The translations under genes and the position numbers were made by a program. Shown piece by piece: positions 19,829 to 32,254 of a stretch of DNA of 64,000 nucleotides. Under the pieces are notes generated by a model. The model ran no database searches. It had not been told where the DNA came from and worked only from the letters and a program-made list of their open reading frames with translations. Positions within the stretch are counted from its first letter, which is position 1, and every line of letters starts with the position of its first letter. Source of the stretch: Takakia lepidozioides (taxonomy: Eukaryota > Streptophyta > Takakiopsida > Takakiales > Takakiaceae). The stretch lies in the NCBI GenBank assembly GCA_030704615.1, contig CM060731.1, positions 73,574,756 through 73,638,755 on the forward strand, read 5' to 3'.

Positions 19829-20947
19829 TCAAAGGTTAAGGACTTGAGCAGTGTCCCTACTAATGGTTGCAGGCAAATCCGGCTCTCGGCCAAGAGAAGG
19901 AAATATGGTGAGAAGGAAGGAAGTGATGCTTGTTTGCTGAACCTGTAGCCCATGGCTAACCAAGGAACCTGAAGATCTCAATCTCCTAGGTGTCCCTTCT
20001 GGCAAGCCATACTTGCGCAAACCCCTCTTCACCGTCTGAACAAGTCTCTCTGCCAAGCCATCGGCCTCAGGATGATCCCGAGAATGGTGCGGTGGTCTAT
20101 CAAGGCTTTATCACACAAAGCCTGAAACTACTCCCCCAAGAACTCTCTCCCTTGGTCCGTGAGTACCCTCAGTTGGAGCACAAATCGGCTAAGCACACGA
20201 TCCAAGAATGCATACGCAGCCCCCTCACTAGCTTTGTCAGGCAATGGAACAACTCAATCCACTTGGAGAAGTGCTCCACCATCACCAACACATATCTGTG
20301 GTGGCGCATAGTCAGTGGCAACGGTCCTGCGAAGTCAGACTCCACCTGTAACCCAATCCCATGATTGGTAAAGGATGCAACTGTGGTGTAGGGGCGTTGA
20401 ATGAAGCACGCACCCTGTCACACATCATGCACCTAGCCACAAACTGTTGTACCTCTGTATACATACCACGCCACCAATACTGCCCCTGCAGTAAACTGTG
20501 AGTGCGTTGCACTCCAAAATGCCCCAACTCCTCATGGGCATGCCGCACTAACCGTGCACGCTGTGTGGGGTTGAGGCACAATCCGCACCCGACATCCTCC
20601 CATACTCGGAGCAGGTGTATCCCCTCCCACTTGAATCTCTTGGCTCGTTGCAGGATCCTACCCTCTCCTTGGTCAGTCACAGTGGCTGCCCTGTCTCCAG
20701 TACGGAGGTAGTCCAACACAGCCGAATCCTCATGTATATCTCTGGTATCACCTGGCTCATCACTAACCTCAGGGTCCTTAGACACTCCATCTACAGTCAT
20801 CCCTGTTGTAGGTCCAACCTGACCTCCCGATGCCAAGATACACAAAAAGACAGATGCATGCCATCCCGACACTATCTCCTCGTCCGTCTCACCATGCCAC
20901 CGAGCTCCAGTGTCATCCTGCTGGCTCGTGCATGGATTGCGACTCAA
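19829..20947 (-). pseudogene. Ty3/gypsy integrase
   Basis: 20312-20947 carries the integrase zinc-binding H-H-C-C domain: HAHEELGHFGVQRTHSLL, YWWRGMYTEVQQFVARCMMC. 19829-20056 carries MAERLVQTVKRGLRKYG, which corresponds to the end of the catalytic core around the invariant Glu. The middle of the core is out of frame. Confidence 0.75.
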
Positions 20948-22169
20948 TCATCCGCATCCCAATTGACCAAACCCGTCGATGCACAACCTGAAAGTCATAC
21001 TCCTGGAGTATGAGTGCCCACCGTGCAAGCTTCCCCGTAAGCTTGTCTGACTCCATCAACCACTTGAGTGGCTGGTGATCCGTGACAAGGATGAAGAGAT
21101 TGCCGTATAGATAGCACCTGAATTGTGCCACGGCCCACTCTGTAGCTAAGCACTCTCCCTCATATAAGCTGTACTTAGCCTCTACAGCGTTGTTTGAGCG
21201 GCTAGCATAAGCCACTACGAACTCTCTTCCCTCATCCACCTATGTGAGCACGCTCCAAGCCCCAGCAGCTCCAATCCATCCGTATCAGCTGAAAGGGACG
21301 CCCCCTGATAGGTCGTCTCAGATAGGCGCCGAGGCCAACCTCGCCTTGAGCTCTTGAAAAGCTCGTTCCTCTCATCTTCCACTGCCACTCCTAGTCCACC
21401 TTGGTCAGCTTGGTTAGAGCCTTTGCAATGGCACTAAATCCCTTGACAAACCGTCTATAATAGTTTGCCAACCCCATAAAGCTCGAACTCGGCTCACATC
21501 CGTGGGGCGTGAATTTGTGCAATGGCCTCTACCTTAGTCTGTGTACCCCCAATCCTCCAGGATATATCATGTACCCAAATACTCAATCTGGTTGTGGAAA
21601 AACTTGCACTTTCCCCCGGATGCAACTTCAATCCGTGCGCTCTCAAGCGCTCCATACCCCACCTGAGGTTTCTCTCATGCTCCTCCACCGTAGCACTAAA
21701 GATGATGATGTCATTTATGTAGCACCGGCAAAGTCCACCCCTGCTAGATTCCATCCATGACTCTCTGAAACTCTGTAGGAGCGTCTTAAGCCCAAATGGT
21801 AAGAACCGCCACTGATATAGTCAATCCTTGCCGTGCTCATTGATCCCCCAAATGTCGTCTTCTGTTGTCCGCCTCCTTGATCGGCAACTGGTGATATCCG
21901 GATCGTAAATCCAAAGTGCTAAAGACCTAGCATGCCCATGGCATCAAAGATCTCCTCTGTTTTGGCATGGCATACTTATCGGACTTGGTCTGCTGACGAT
22001 TTACAGGCCGGTAATCAACCCGCACATACGTCTCTCCGTCCAATTGCCATAGACATCCTTCTTGGCTGGCATCAATGTGGCTTGAAGCATCCTCTCCACC
22101 AGAGAGCTCACCACCAAACCTACCCTCCCCAGAGATCTGAGTCCTCATCTGAATCAAAGACCTCTCCAT
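20913..22169 (-). pseudogene. Ty3/gypsy reverse transcriptase and RNase H
   Basis: 21927-22169 contains YVRVDYRPVNRQQTKSDKYAMP (RT fingers). 21494-21754 contains CRCYINDIIIFSATVEEHER, where the catalytic Y-x-D-D has become Y-I-N-D, so the site is dead. 20913-21239 contains the RNase H part with AKYSLYEGECLATEWAVAQF and FILVTDHQPLKWLM. Frames change between segments. Confidence 0.8.
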
Positions 22170-24207
22170 GTCACTGTATACTATAGGGTCTCCGAAAGAT
22201 TTGCGTTTCAGTGGCTATCTCAATACGAATCTCTGACCCTTCAGTGCTCCCAAGTCCTCAAACTGAAGGCAAAGCAATTCCTGTAAGCCTCAGGAACCGC
22301 TGTATACGTCTTTCTCTGTCCGTCTCGGTGACAATGGGTCCAATGTCAGGCTCCCAATTGTCCTCCGTAACTGCACAACCTTAAGTCCGTGGGCCTTAGA
22401 GGTAGAGGACACGTCCAGTGTTTCTATGTTGCAACCTCTTGAGTCAGTACTCCCTACCTGCTTATCATTGACAAGGCCTCATCTGCCCCATCATCTCATC
22501 TCTCAGGACTTCCTCAACCCGAGAAAATCCCCAACCTCATCCATCACACCTCCCACCTCCATTGGCTGCCACTCCTCCTCTGACCTCGAGCACCTTCCCA
22601 CGTGTGCCATGGATTGCCTGCACCCCGTGGTCCTCACATGCTCGCCCTCCACTCACTGCCTGTACATCTTCGGTAGGCAGAGAGACCATCGAGGGAAGTG
22701 TAACTCCCAACTCTGCGTTGCTCAGCCATAGCGCCAAGCTGATAATCCACTCAAGCAATTGAGATCCATTGCTTGCCCCAACACCTGACGACATGATGCC
22801 TCAGAAAGATACGACACCGCCGTGGTACCAGTGGTAAAACCCATTGCCCCCGCTCACGCTCGTCAGCATTAGGCTCCACTAACTGCTTCAAAAAACTGAG
22901 CACCCACAGGAGGCCAGGTCCACTATCCTGGAAAGCATGCGATCCTGGGAAGCTGAGCATGTAGATAATGCTGCTCTTGGTTGAGCCACCTTGTTGACCA
23001 CTGCCAAAAGCGAACGTCATCATGTTTCACAAGCTGAGACTGCCCTCACCTGTGTCAGAATGCTATCCACTGTGAGATGTGCTGGCCGCTGCAACCCCAT
23101 CAAATGCACGCTTGAGCAGTGCGGATGGCATCAAGTTAGTCCACCATAGCCGTAGGCGATGAGCCCCGACCCCACTGTAGCTGCATCTAGGCAACACTGC
23201 TGACCCAAGCCACTACCGACTTGATGCACACTGGCCTCACCCTGGCCAAGAATCGCCCATCAGTGGCACAATCTCCAAGATGTATGTTGGAGATACAGCT
23301 TGATGAGCTGCAAAGTGGCGCAAAACCCGCACTATCTCCCAAAAAACAGACCCCAACCTCGATCTCGCAATCCATTGCCATGCCCGCTGATGAATGCCCT
23401 TGGCAGGGCCAACCTGCCCTACCAGATCAATGGTGCCAACCCGCTCCAATCCTGCGCCCCCACCACGAATTGTCTGCTGGCAAAAGGCCTGTTGATATCC
23501 CACGAACTGGCAGACACCGGACAACAACAATCAGGTACCGCTGCACCAACTGAGCAACATGGCGAAGTGAAATGCGTCGTGCAGTCTCATCCCTCTCCAC
23601 ATACATGTAACGCCAACTCGTACACCCTGTCTGAGTACACAGCAGCCAATCCGGTGTTGATCCCTCCAAACAAGTCCAGAAGACAATGCTTCATCCGGAT
23701 ACTGCCACACAATAGGTATGTGTCCCATGGAACAACTGAGTGGTCCCTGGTGCAATCCCCAGCACTCTCCTCCCCTCATCTCCTGCTGTACAAAAGCCCC
23801 CACGACTGGTTGTGGTCACCCGTCCATCAGCAACCCGCTGCAATCCTTGCTCGTGCCCCACAATGGAGTCTGAGCAACCATGGCAGCAACTCCGCCATAC
23901 CATACATGTCATCATGCTCTCCCGGAGGTTGCACATCCTCTGAATGAGCGTTGCCCTCAAGCACTCTCCAGCCAATCACTGCCGCTGTGAATGCTGCTAG
24001 TGTCGGTAATCTTTCCATCGCTGGGCAACCGCAACTCCTCCTAGAACGTCACAGGGAGCTGCCACGCCGGCCCTCCCCTGACTGCCATCCAGGCCTAATA
24101 GAAAGCCGACTCCTCCCAAAATCCAGGGTGAAGCCCTAGGGTACAACACTGCCCCCCAATCAGGACATCGTATGAGACCGCGTCTATTACAATGGCCTTG
24201 GCTCGTA

Positions 24208-24405
24208 TCACCGAGCCATCTGTAGGGTGATCTCGCCGTAGTCTGATAGCCAACTCACGCCGTTGTCATGCCTCGAGCCTGCTCCGATCCTCCCAGAGAC
24301 GTCTGTATCTGGAAAGGACAAGGCTCCATATCCGCCTCCGTGAGGCCCAAGCCTACAATAGCAGCTCTGCCCCAGCATCAATGGCTGAGCTCCCGAGTCC
24401 AACAA
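24208..24405 (-). pseudogene. Ty3/gypsy aspartic protease fragment
   Basis: LDSGAQPLMLG is the retroviral-type protease active-site motif (D-S-G) at the expected place between gag and RT. The downstream half of the domain is not recognisable in this frame. Confidence 0.55.
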
Positions 24406-25101
24406 GACCCGTAGTGGCCGGTCATCTTGCCTGCCGGTCCACTCAAACAGAAAATGTCATCCTGGTTGTCTAACATGATAACTCCAGGTGTCACCATGGC
24501 GCGCTCAATGGCTGGCCTAGCTGCTGGCAAGCTCCATCAACCTGCAGCTGCAGCTTGCCATGGCGCTGCCCGCCAGTCTTGACCCTCAAATCCGAGGATC
24601 CTCCGGTACTACACCCTCCCCACTATCTCCGCAGAAGATGAAATAACTTCCCCACTCTCACAGAGTGTAGCTGCCAGCCTGAACACCTCAGCTGGTCTTA
24701 TTTCCCCGGCGTTGCAATCATTGGTAGCCGAGACAATGGAGCCTGGCACACAGATGTGGCCGCTCCCAGCCGCACACTAGCTGCCATCGCCTTGGCAACA
24801 CTAGGTAGTGGTGCTACCCGTGTAGCTCTCTCCCCATGGCATAGTAACCTACACCTCCGCCTCGGTAACAGTCGGGCGAGAACTAGGTGCCATGGATGGC
24901 GTCAACATTGTCTCCGCCAATGTGAATGACTGAGGAAGCCTAGCCTGATGGCTTGCCTCCCCACGCTGTGGATCCAACTCCACCTCTGCACCTGGAACTC
25001 GTGCTGCTCTGCTCCTCGAGTCACGGCTGCAGCAGACTCCACCTGCACTAGTGGTAGTGCTGCCTCCGCACATGAATCCCATGCCTCCCATATCTCCTCC
25101 C

Positions 25102-26590
25102 TCAGGAGCAGGAGTGGACCATCCGGCCTTGGATCCGGTACCACCTGAGCTGTAGCCATGGCAGCGGCCTCTCCTCTAGCTGCTGAAGCCGGTTGGCCAT
25201 GCCTTTGGCAACACCCTGACCTCCGCGTCCTTGGCCATGTTGAGCTTGCCCTTGGCCGCCCTCGTGCTGGCCACCTCGTCCTCTCTGGGCTGCTCCACCT
25301 CGCCCCCGGCCACCTTTGTTCCCTTGGAACTGGCCTGGGCGCAACTCAGGATGCAAACCATAACACTGGGCCTCTCCATGCCCGTGCTTGCCACAATACC
25401 ACACTGCCAACTGTGCAGGCTGTGTGCATGGTCCGCGCCCTTTGCCTCCCTCTGGGCATCCTTCTTAACATGGGGTCCTCCACATGTCCAGCACACCACA
25501 TCCACCCGTTTGTTGGCCAGCAAATGAAGGGAGAGACCCCTGCATCTGAGGTCCTGTCTGCCCTTCCCTGAGCTTCACCTGAGCCCCCTTGTTGCCTTGA
25601 GCATGTTGAGGTAGTGGTTGGCTAGGAGCACACCACTACCCCGTGGTGTCTCCTTAGCAAATCCCACCATGACCACACTCGCTCCTCCACCATGTTGATC
25701 TCTATCCGCTTTGCCAGCAAAAACTATTTGCTAAGGTGGGTTGGGGCCGCTCGTAGGAGAGTTGCAACCCGCACCCTTCTCCTCAGCTCCTTGTCCAATA
25801 TCCCATACCAGAATTGGCTGCCTGAGCTTCCGTAACCCCTTGGTTTACATTTATCAAGCGCCTCATGCGAGTGAAAGCCTCCCTCAAGCTCTCAGTAGGC
25901 TTTCGTTGGAACTCTTGCAAGCTCCACAACTTCTCTGTCCTCACCCCTTGGTAGTTCCCTCTTAACTATTCGAAGAACTCCACAACAGGGTTGAAGGCAG
26001 GCACCCGCCACTGGTGCTGGTGCGGCAGTAGCTTGGGTGGACGTCGTCTACTGTACCACCATCCCACTAGTCCCACTGCTCTTTGCTGAAGCTGCCGTTG
26101 CAGCGGTAAGATGTAGCCCTACTGCCCTCGTGGCTCTAGTGCCCCTAGTGATGGAGACATAGTCGGGTGACCAGTACATCCTCCACTCCTCCTTGATCTC
26201 AACCTCATGCCCCCGCCTGAACTCATGGTAATCATCCATAGGCGGCCCCTCAAGGTGCTGAAACAGCCCCTTCCATGCCATGAAAGGCGTAAATAGTTGT
26301 GGATTGCGCATTTGCTGCAAATCACACCAACTATCAAACTCTTGGATAAAATCATCCAACTCGATGGTGCCCACCGCCCCAGAGTACCTTTGTGGCCCCT
26401 TGGTAGCTCCATACATCTCCTCCCTTGTGTCCCACAACAATGGCAAGGAAACAACTTGCACCGCCGGTATGAGTCCTCCTGATTCACAATCTGAATCAGA
26501 ACCTTCCGTAGAAGACACAGGAGGTGAAGATGGCCTAACCGCACACCTCGTCTCGTGTACCCCTAGTATCGCTAGTGCTCGAACCGACAC
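25102..26590 (-). pseudogene. Ty3/gypsy gag
   Basis: 26048-26590 encodes a gag capsid-like region (ELDDFIQEFDSWCDLQQM). Sequence near 25785-25900 encodes REAFTRMRRLINVNQGVTE in a further frame. 25102-25523 encodes Gly/Arg/Gln-rich nucleocapsid-like sequence with a partial zinc knuckle (YCGKHGHGEAQC). The frames are shifted relative to each other. Confidence 0.6.
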
Positions 26591-26599
26591 TGTCCCCCC

Positions 26600-27290
26600 G
26601 CACTAGTGGCACCTCTGTTTTGACACACTGTCATTCAACCGGTCATGAACATGTCCCTAACCCCTTCTCCACAAGGTAACCGGGTAGAGAACCTGTTGCG
26701 GCTTATGGTTTGGAATACTAGGTTCCTACCATAGCCTACACCTGTACCTGCATCCACCGCAAGTACTCCTATGGTTGGCTGGTCAATCACCTCCAACCTC
26801 ACCACATGAGAAACAATGATGGTCTGGCTGGTCATCACCCCAGCCTCACCATCGACAACATGCTTTAGGACTGGCCGGTGATCAAATCCGGACCAATCAC
26901 CTATAAAAACAGCGCCCACACAAAACTACATGGCGCACAGTCAAGCATGCAGGTATGGAGGGGATCCAAACACAAGACATCAGAATGACAACTCTCCCAC
27001 AAAAAACAACTCCACTGTGTTGCTCCTGCAAGGACACCCCAGCCCAAACCCGGACTGACTCTTGCCTCCACCTATGGAAAGGTCTTGGCCTAATAGAGGG
27101 TGGAAACTATGAGGAAGAGAACTAAAGCAATGCCTACCCCAGCATGCCCTCATCCCAACACTCTTCCTCTCCTCCTCTCTTCCCTCACTTGCATGACCAT
27201 TGGGAATATCATGAAGATACTCTCAAACAAAACCGCCCTCCACGAGCTTCAAAATTCGGCCTCAAGACCACATGCCAGTCCTTAGGCAGT
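26600..27290. other. Spacer right of the Ty3/gypsy gag
   Basis: Expected to hold the 5' leader and LTR of the minus-strand Ty3 element, but no terminal TG...CA pair or tRNA primer site is visible. No gene recognised. Confidence 0.3.
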
Positions 27291-28060
27291 CCACCGTGCC
27301 TCCACGTCTCGTCAGCACAAGCCGTCCACAGGTCAACACTGGTCCACCACAGCCAGCACACAGCCCCACAGATCACTGGTCACAGCCGTCACACAAGCCC
27401 CACACACTGCCACAGCCTGTCACAACCCTACACAGGTCACTGGTCACAGCCCCACAGGTCGCAGCCTGTCACAGCCCATCACAACCCCAAAGGCCACAGG
27501 CACAACCTGTCACACACGCCCTACAAAGGTCACAGGGTCATAGCCCCAAAGGCCACAGCCTATCACATTCCGTCACAGCCCCACAAGGCCACATCGCACA
27601 GCCTGTCACAGCCCCTACACAGTCACAGGGGTCACACCAGCCTCAAAGGCCACAGCTTGTCACAACCCCTCACAGCCCTCATAGCCCACAGGCCACAGGG
27701 CATAGCCTGTCACAAGCCCCTCACAAAGCCCATCCACAGCGTGTCACAGCCCGTCAGAGCCCCACGGCCACAGGGCACCCCTGTCACACAGCCCCTCACA
27801 AGCCCACCACAGCCTGTCACACACGCCCATCACAGCCCCACAGGCCACAGGGCAACAAGCCTGTCATAGCTCGCCACAGCCCCTCACAGCCCACCGCCAC
27901 TGGGCCATAGCCTGTCACAGCCCGCCCACAACCTATACACAGCCCCTCACAGCCCCATCACAGCATGTACTCCAGCCTCACAGCCCATCACAGCCCCACA
28001 GGCCACAGGGCACAGCCTATCACAGCCCGTCACAACAACGCCCCACAGCCACTCATTGAC
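27290..28060. repeat. Degenerate CACAGCC-type minisatellite
   Basis: About 770 bp of imperfect repetition of cacagccygtcaca and ccccacaggccacaggg units with variable 10-35 bp spacing. It makes long open frames on the plus strand (27144-27869 and 27272-27910) composed of His/Gln/Ser/Pro/Thr repeats. These are a by-product of the repeat and not a gene. Confidence 0.8.
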
Positions 28061-28146
28061 AGTTTAGCCATTTCTCCAGGGGTTTAGCCATGCCAAGCTA
28101 GGGTTTATGTGTCTCTTGGACCTAGGCTTCTTGCACCGAGCTATCT

Positions 28147-28512
28147 ATGGCGGCTGTGAAAGAAATCAGCAAGATTTCTTGCTCTTTCGGCTCCCACAAC
28201 ACCACCATAGTAGCCCTATCCATAGGAAGATGGTTGCCACAAACCAAGCCTTCTTTCTCACTTAGACTCCCCAAACACGCCACTAAACTCAATGACAACA
28301 ACCAAGCCTTGCTGTTTCCAGCCCTTGTGAGCACTCATTCAGGTGTTTTCCTTGGCCCTAGCATCTGTCTAGAGCCTATTCCAGCCCCCTACACTTGCCA
28401 CTTCAAGAGCCATGCTCTATCTAGGCTTGAGGTTTTAAACCCCACCTCACATATGCCCTACAAGTGCTTTTCTTTCACCCAATTGGGACCAGCCCTAGCC
28501 CTTCCATTCTAG
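28147..28512 (+). CDS. Unrecognised 121-residue open frame
   Basis: Starts MAAVKEISKISCSFG and has no known domain, signal peptide or family motif that I can see. It lies between the CACAGCC minisatellite and the 97-bp tandem array. Codon use and composition do not argue strongly for a real gene. A second frame (28524-28775) is built on the tandem repeat. Confidence 0.2.
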   Translation: MAAVKEISKISCSFGSHNTTIVALSIGRWLPQTKPSFSLRLPKHATKLNDNNQALLFPALVSTHSGVFLGPSICLEPIPAPYTCHFKSHALSRLEVLNPTSHMPYKCFSFTQLGPALALPF

Positions 28513-28539
28513 CTCTCTAAAGCTTGAAAACAAAAGCCC

Positions 28540-28829
28540 ATGGACTGAAGGCATGCTCCACACATGCCCCACTCTCACCACAAGAGAATCAGCCCCTTTG
28601 CTTCATTTCTTGCACCCACCAACCTGAAAACACACGCTTCAGCGGGCTGGAAGCATGCTCCACACATGCCCTACAGGGAAAACCAGCCCCTTCCTTCCTT
28701 TCTTGCACTCCCAACCTGAAAGTACGAGCCTTCAACAGACTGAAGCATGCTCCACACATGCTTGCTCTCACATAAGGGAAGTCAGCCCTTCCCTCTTCCT
28801 TGCTTGCCCTCCAACTTGAAGATGGAAGC
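28540..28829. repeat. 97-bp tandem array, interrupted by a retrotransposon
   Basis: Units contain the marker catgctccacacatgc at about 28551, 28650 and 28745, and the next one lies at about 34233 on the far side of the chromovirus. Spacing is about 96-98 bp. The retrotransposon inserted between unit 3 and unit 4. Confidence 0.7.
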
Positions 28830-28834
28830 TTCAA

Positions 28835-29135
28835 TGTCGCGCACCTCACTTCGGTAAGCTCCCCCCTCAAGTCATAGTTACTCGCTTGATGCGCGCGCCT
28901 AACTCCAACCCTGGCCGCCCGGGCCAACTTGGAGCTCCGACTGCTCACCGGGGCATAACGGTCCCCCTTTGATCTCCCAAAGAACCCTCCAATGATTTGG
29001 AACCAGCGGAATTCCCTTTGGTAGCTGGCAGTCCGGAATAGCTCCCCACACCTTCCTCGCTTGCCACTGCCCCCACCACAGGGGCAACCCCTCTTGTGTC
29101 CTGACCCCCCTGCCCTCAAGGCAAAGGGCCCGACA
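28835..29135 (-). repeat. Chromovirus 3' LTR
   Basis: About 300 bp, TG...CA-bounded (TGTCGCGCACC... on the plus strand). It is highly similar to 33920-34217 and preceded by TTCAA. Adjacent sequence 29136-29980 is the 3' untranslated region, whose inverted relative is 32255-33108. Confidence 0.8.
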
Positions 29136-29984
29136 CACACACCCCTACCAACAGGGAGTCGATGTCCTCATCGGCTTGTCCATTTTGTGGAAACGAACAT
29201 CCAAGTTGTTGCGTCCCACATCTCCGTACCATGGCGTCCCATGGCAAAGAACCAAACCCACACTTGACTCTACTCTCCACTAGCTAGTTCGGGCCGACTT
29301 CCTCCAAGTCCCGGGCCAAGGGTGGAGCCTCTCAAGCTCCTCCCAGTGCACTCTTCTTGGCCTACTTCAAGGCCAATGAACGATCCTCCCCGAGGATCGA
29401 ATCGCCTTACTGCAACAACATTGCTTGCGACCGCTCATGATGCCGCTTTTGGCATCACCTTGAGCAAGGGTTCACCTCGAACCCTCTTTGACTATGAAGA
29501 TAACCTTGAACCAACCCGCGCGCCCCAATCATTACAATTGGGTCCGCCTTGGAATGCTGGCCTTAGGTACGGGAACACGCCGAAGCCGCACTACGACTTC
29601 GTCCCGAGGCTACACGATTATAGTACGTGAACGGAAGCACGTAGCTTCCGCGTTAGCCCGCACTACAAAGCAACCCCCTCGGTAGCGTAGTTATAGTATG
29701 CGCACGCGCCAGGTGCGCACTAGCACGTGAACTCCCAAAGAAGGCGCAAGTTTCCTTGCCCCTTGGATGGGAGTCACCCGATTTCCGGCACTGCGCAACA
29801 CACACGATTTAACCCAATTTAACCTCTCCCACTTTTGTAAGCTTGCATGCATTCTACACACTAGCCAACCACACCATGCATCACCATTCCAAACAAAATA
29901 GGACGCACAACATTTGGAACCCATTTTCCTTTATAAATAACAAATTTTTTGTACAATACAAGTTTTTGCAATCGGATTCCTAAG

Positions 29985-30608
29985 CTAGTTAAGCCGGGAT
30001 AAGCATGCATTTCCTCCCCTACGCTCAAGGTTTGATGTCCCCATCACGCTTCTTTCCGCTTTTGAGGTCGCCCTTCGAAAACTGCAAACCCGCCTCGGAT
30101 GCGTTTCCCCATTTCTGAGGCACGCACCCAAGATGCCTCCACAAGATGATAGCCCTTCCATTTTGACGAATACTCCGTTTCTCGGTTCTTGACCTCCTCG
30201 ACTAAAAGTACTGCTCCACTCATACTCATGTTCATTTTCATGATCTAACAGCACAGGTGGCGGACGCAACACTTGATGCCGATTCGGACGCGCTTCATCT
30301 TTGAAGTAAGGCTTCAAAGGGAGACGTGGAATACTGGATGAACCTTGCTGTTTTGCCGGCAGCTCCAATTCATACACATCCTCATTCATAACCTTCCAGA
30401 TGCGAAAGGGTCCCGCATACGGAGGTACGAACTTTGGACTCACTTCCGGAGGTAGTCGGAAATTCTTGATGTTCAACCAGACCTCCGTGCCTGCCTCAAC
30501 TTCACTTCCCTCCGCTTCCGATTCACCTTGCCTTTCATACCGTTTCCTAGCTTTGGCAATGTTGTACTTTGCAAGCTTCAACAAACGCTCGCGTTCTTCC
30601 AGTACCAC
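29985..30608 (-). pseudogene. Chromovirus integrase C-terminus and chromodomain
   Basis: LKLAKYNIAKARKRYERQ, GTEVWLNIKNFRLP and PYAGPFRIWKVMNEDVYELE are the post-catalytic integrase region. They are followed by LPLKPYFKDE, DHENEHEYE and, in the next frame (30044-30241), EEVKNRETEYSSKWKGYHLV with EASW, a chromodomain. A frameshift splits the chromodomain. Confidence 0.8.
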
Positions 30609-30629
30609 CCCGCCGTTACTGCTGGTTCC

Positions 30630-31150
30630 TCAACGTCCTGGGCGGCCCACTTGTCGGCACCAGAGGTGCTTTTCCATAGACCAATACGAAAGGGGAAACT
30701 CCCGTTGCGGAGTGTTCTGTGTTTTATAACAGAACTCTGCCGCGTCTAAGTGTTCCACCCAGTCTGTTTGGTCTGCACACGTAATTCCCGCAAGAATTGC
30801 TTCACTACGGAATTCACTCTTTCCGTTTGGCCGTCCGTCGTAGGTCGGAAGGCGGTGCTCATCTTTAGCCTTGTCCCCATCTTCTTCCAAAGTGCCCTCC
30901 AAAATTTACTCGTAAACTTTTGATCGCGGTCCGAGACAATATCCTTCGGACTCCATGATGCTTTAAGACGTGGGCGAAGTAAAGTCGCCCTGTTTCCTGC
31001 GCCGTTGCCGTCTCCTTGGTGTGGGATGAAATGGCCCATTTTACTGAACCTATCCACCACCACCATGATTGCATCGAATCCTTTTGACAGCGGCATAGCA
31101 GTCATGAAATCCATCGAGATGCTTTCCCAAGTCCCCTCTGGAACGGGCAA
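30630..31150 (-). pseudogene. Chromovirus integrase catalytic core
   Basis: DFMTAMPLSKGFDAIMVVVD and DRFSKMGHF carry the first catalytic Asp region. SPKDIVSDRDQKFTSKFW carries the second Asp. AFRPTTDGQTERVNSVVKQF carries the catalytic Glu. Together they form the D-D35-E core of a retroviral-type integrase. A frame shift follows WNT, then AAEFCYKTQNTPQ in the next frame. Confidence 0.85.
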
Positions 31151-31528
31151 GGGTTATAACAGCCCTGCTTGCTTTTTGTACTCGCTCCGGTTTTGTTGGC
31201 ATGTGGTGCATGTCTTGACATACTCCTCTGCCTCCTCCCTCAGTTTGGGCCAGAAATACTCTTTCTTCAAGAGTGTCGCAGTGCGCTTGGCTCCGCCGTG
31301 GCCCGCAAGCGGGCTATCATGACATTATCTCAAGAGGCTATCTCTGATCCCTCCCTTAGGCACGTAGAGACACTTTTGCTTATACCGGAGCAGTCCATTT
31401 TGCAAATGGAACTGTTATTTAAACCCCATCCTCAGGTCCTGCATCACGGACTTCGCCAGCTCATCCTTTCGGCAAGCCTTCCGGATCTTCCTTTGGAGCG
31501 CCGTCTCGCCCCTGTACACCAACATAAG

Positions 31529-31905
31529 CTACTGCTTTCTACTTAAAGCATCGGCCCACCACGTTGTCATGTCCCGGTTTGTACTGGATATCCACGTCGA
31601 ACACCGCCAAAGTATCTTGCCACCTAAGTTGTTTGGGGACAACTTGGGCTGCGTGGCAAAATACTTCACCGTGACATTGTCCGTGAACACCTTCACTGGG
31701 TTGGAACCAACATAGTGGCGCCAAAGCTCAAGACAGTGCACCACCGCCTTCATCTCTTTCTCGTGCGTCGGCCACCGTCGCTCCACTTCATTCAGTTTCT
31801 TACTTTCGTAAGCCACTAGACGTCCATCTTGCATCAGTACACCCCCAATTGCGAAGTCCGACGCATCTGTATGAATCTCGAACGGACGATCGAACTCCAG
31901 GCCGG
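31529..31905 (-). pseudogene. Chromovirus RNase H
   Basis: FEIHTDASDFAIGGVLMQDG, WPTHEKEMKAVVHCLELW and KVFTDNVTVKYF give the D-E-D order of RNase H. A stop or shift occurs near the end. RT sequence upstream of it is absent: at about 31905 the sequence switches to plus-strand chromovirus. Confidence 0.8.
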
Positions 31906-32254
31906 CAAACAGTAGGTGCACCCAGTATTCCATGTCTCCCTTTTGAAGCCTTACTTCAAAGATGAAGCGCGTCCGAATCGGCATCAAATGTTGCGTCCGC
32001 CACCTATGCTGTTGGATCATGAAAATGAACCTGAGTACGAGGTGGAGGCAATACTTAAGTCGATGAGGTTTAGGAACCGAGAAACGGAGTATCTCGTGGA
32101 AAGGGCTATCATCATGTGGAGGCATCTTGGGTGCGTGCCTCAGAAATGGGAAACGCATCCGAGGCGGTTGCAGCTTTCGAAGGGCGACCACAAAAGCGGA
32201 AGAACGTTGATGGGGACATCACCTTGGAGCGTGGGGGAGGAAATGCATGCTTAG
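31905..32254 (+). pseudogene. Chromovirus chromodomain, inverted copy
   Basis: The plus strand encodes HPVFHVSLLKPYFKDE, DHENEPEYEVEAIL and RNRETEYLVE, then a frame-shifted end and a stop at 32254. This is the same segment as the minus-strand 29985-30400 region but diverged by several substitutions. It is followed by 3' untranslated sequence and an LTR, as at the 3' end of a plus-strand element. Confidence 0.75.

Larger units (their letters stand above)
19540..26600 (-). mobile_element. Decayed Ty3/gypsy retrotransposon
   Basis: Minus-strand order from high to low coordinates is gag, protease, RT, RNase H, integrase, the Ty3/gypsy order. Every domain is broken by stops or shifts. LTRs could not be paired and no primer-binding site was found, so the outer limits are approximate. 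About 2 kb between protease and RT (22.3-24.2 kb) has no recognised domain. Individual domains are listed separately. Confidence 0.75.

Noticed and set aside
22426-25965. Many plus-strand frames of 60-215 residues
   Set aside because: They are antisense to Ty3/gypsy gag-pol on the minus strand and show no domain of their own.
27144-27910. Two plus-strand frames of 241 and 212 residues
   Set aside because: Both are translations of the same minisatellite in different registers.
31916-32254. Independent plant chromodomain gene on the plus strand
   Set aside because: It is nearly the same as the chromovirus chromodomain on the minus strand nearby and is followed by the same 3' region and LTR.
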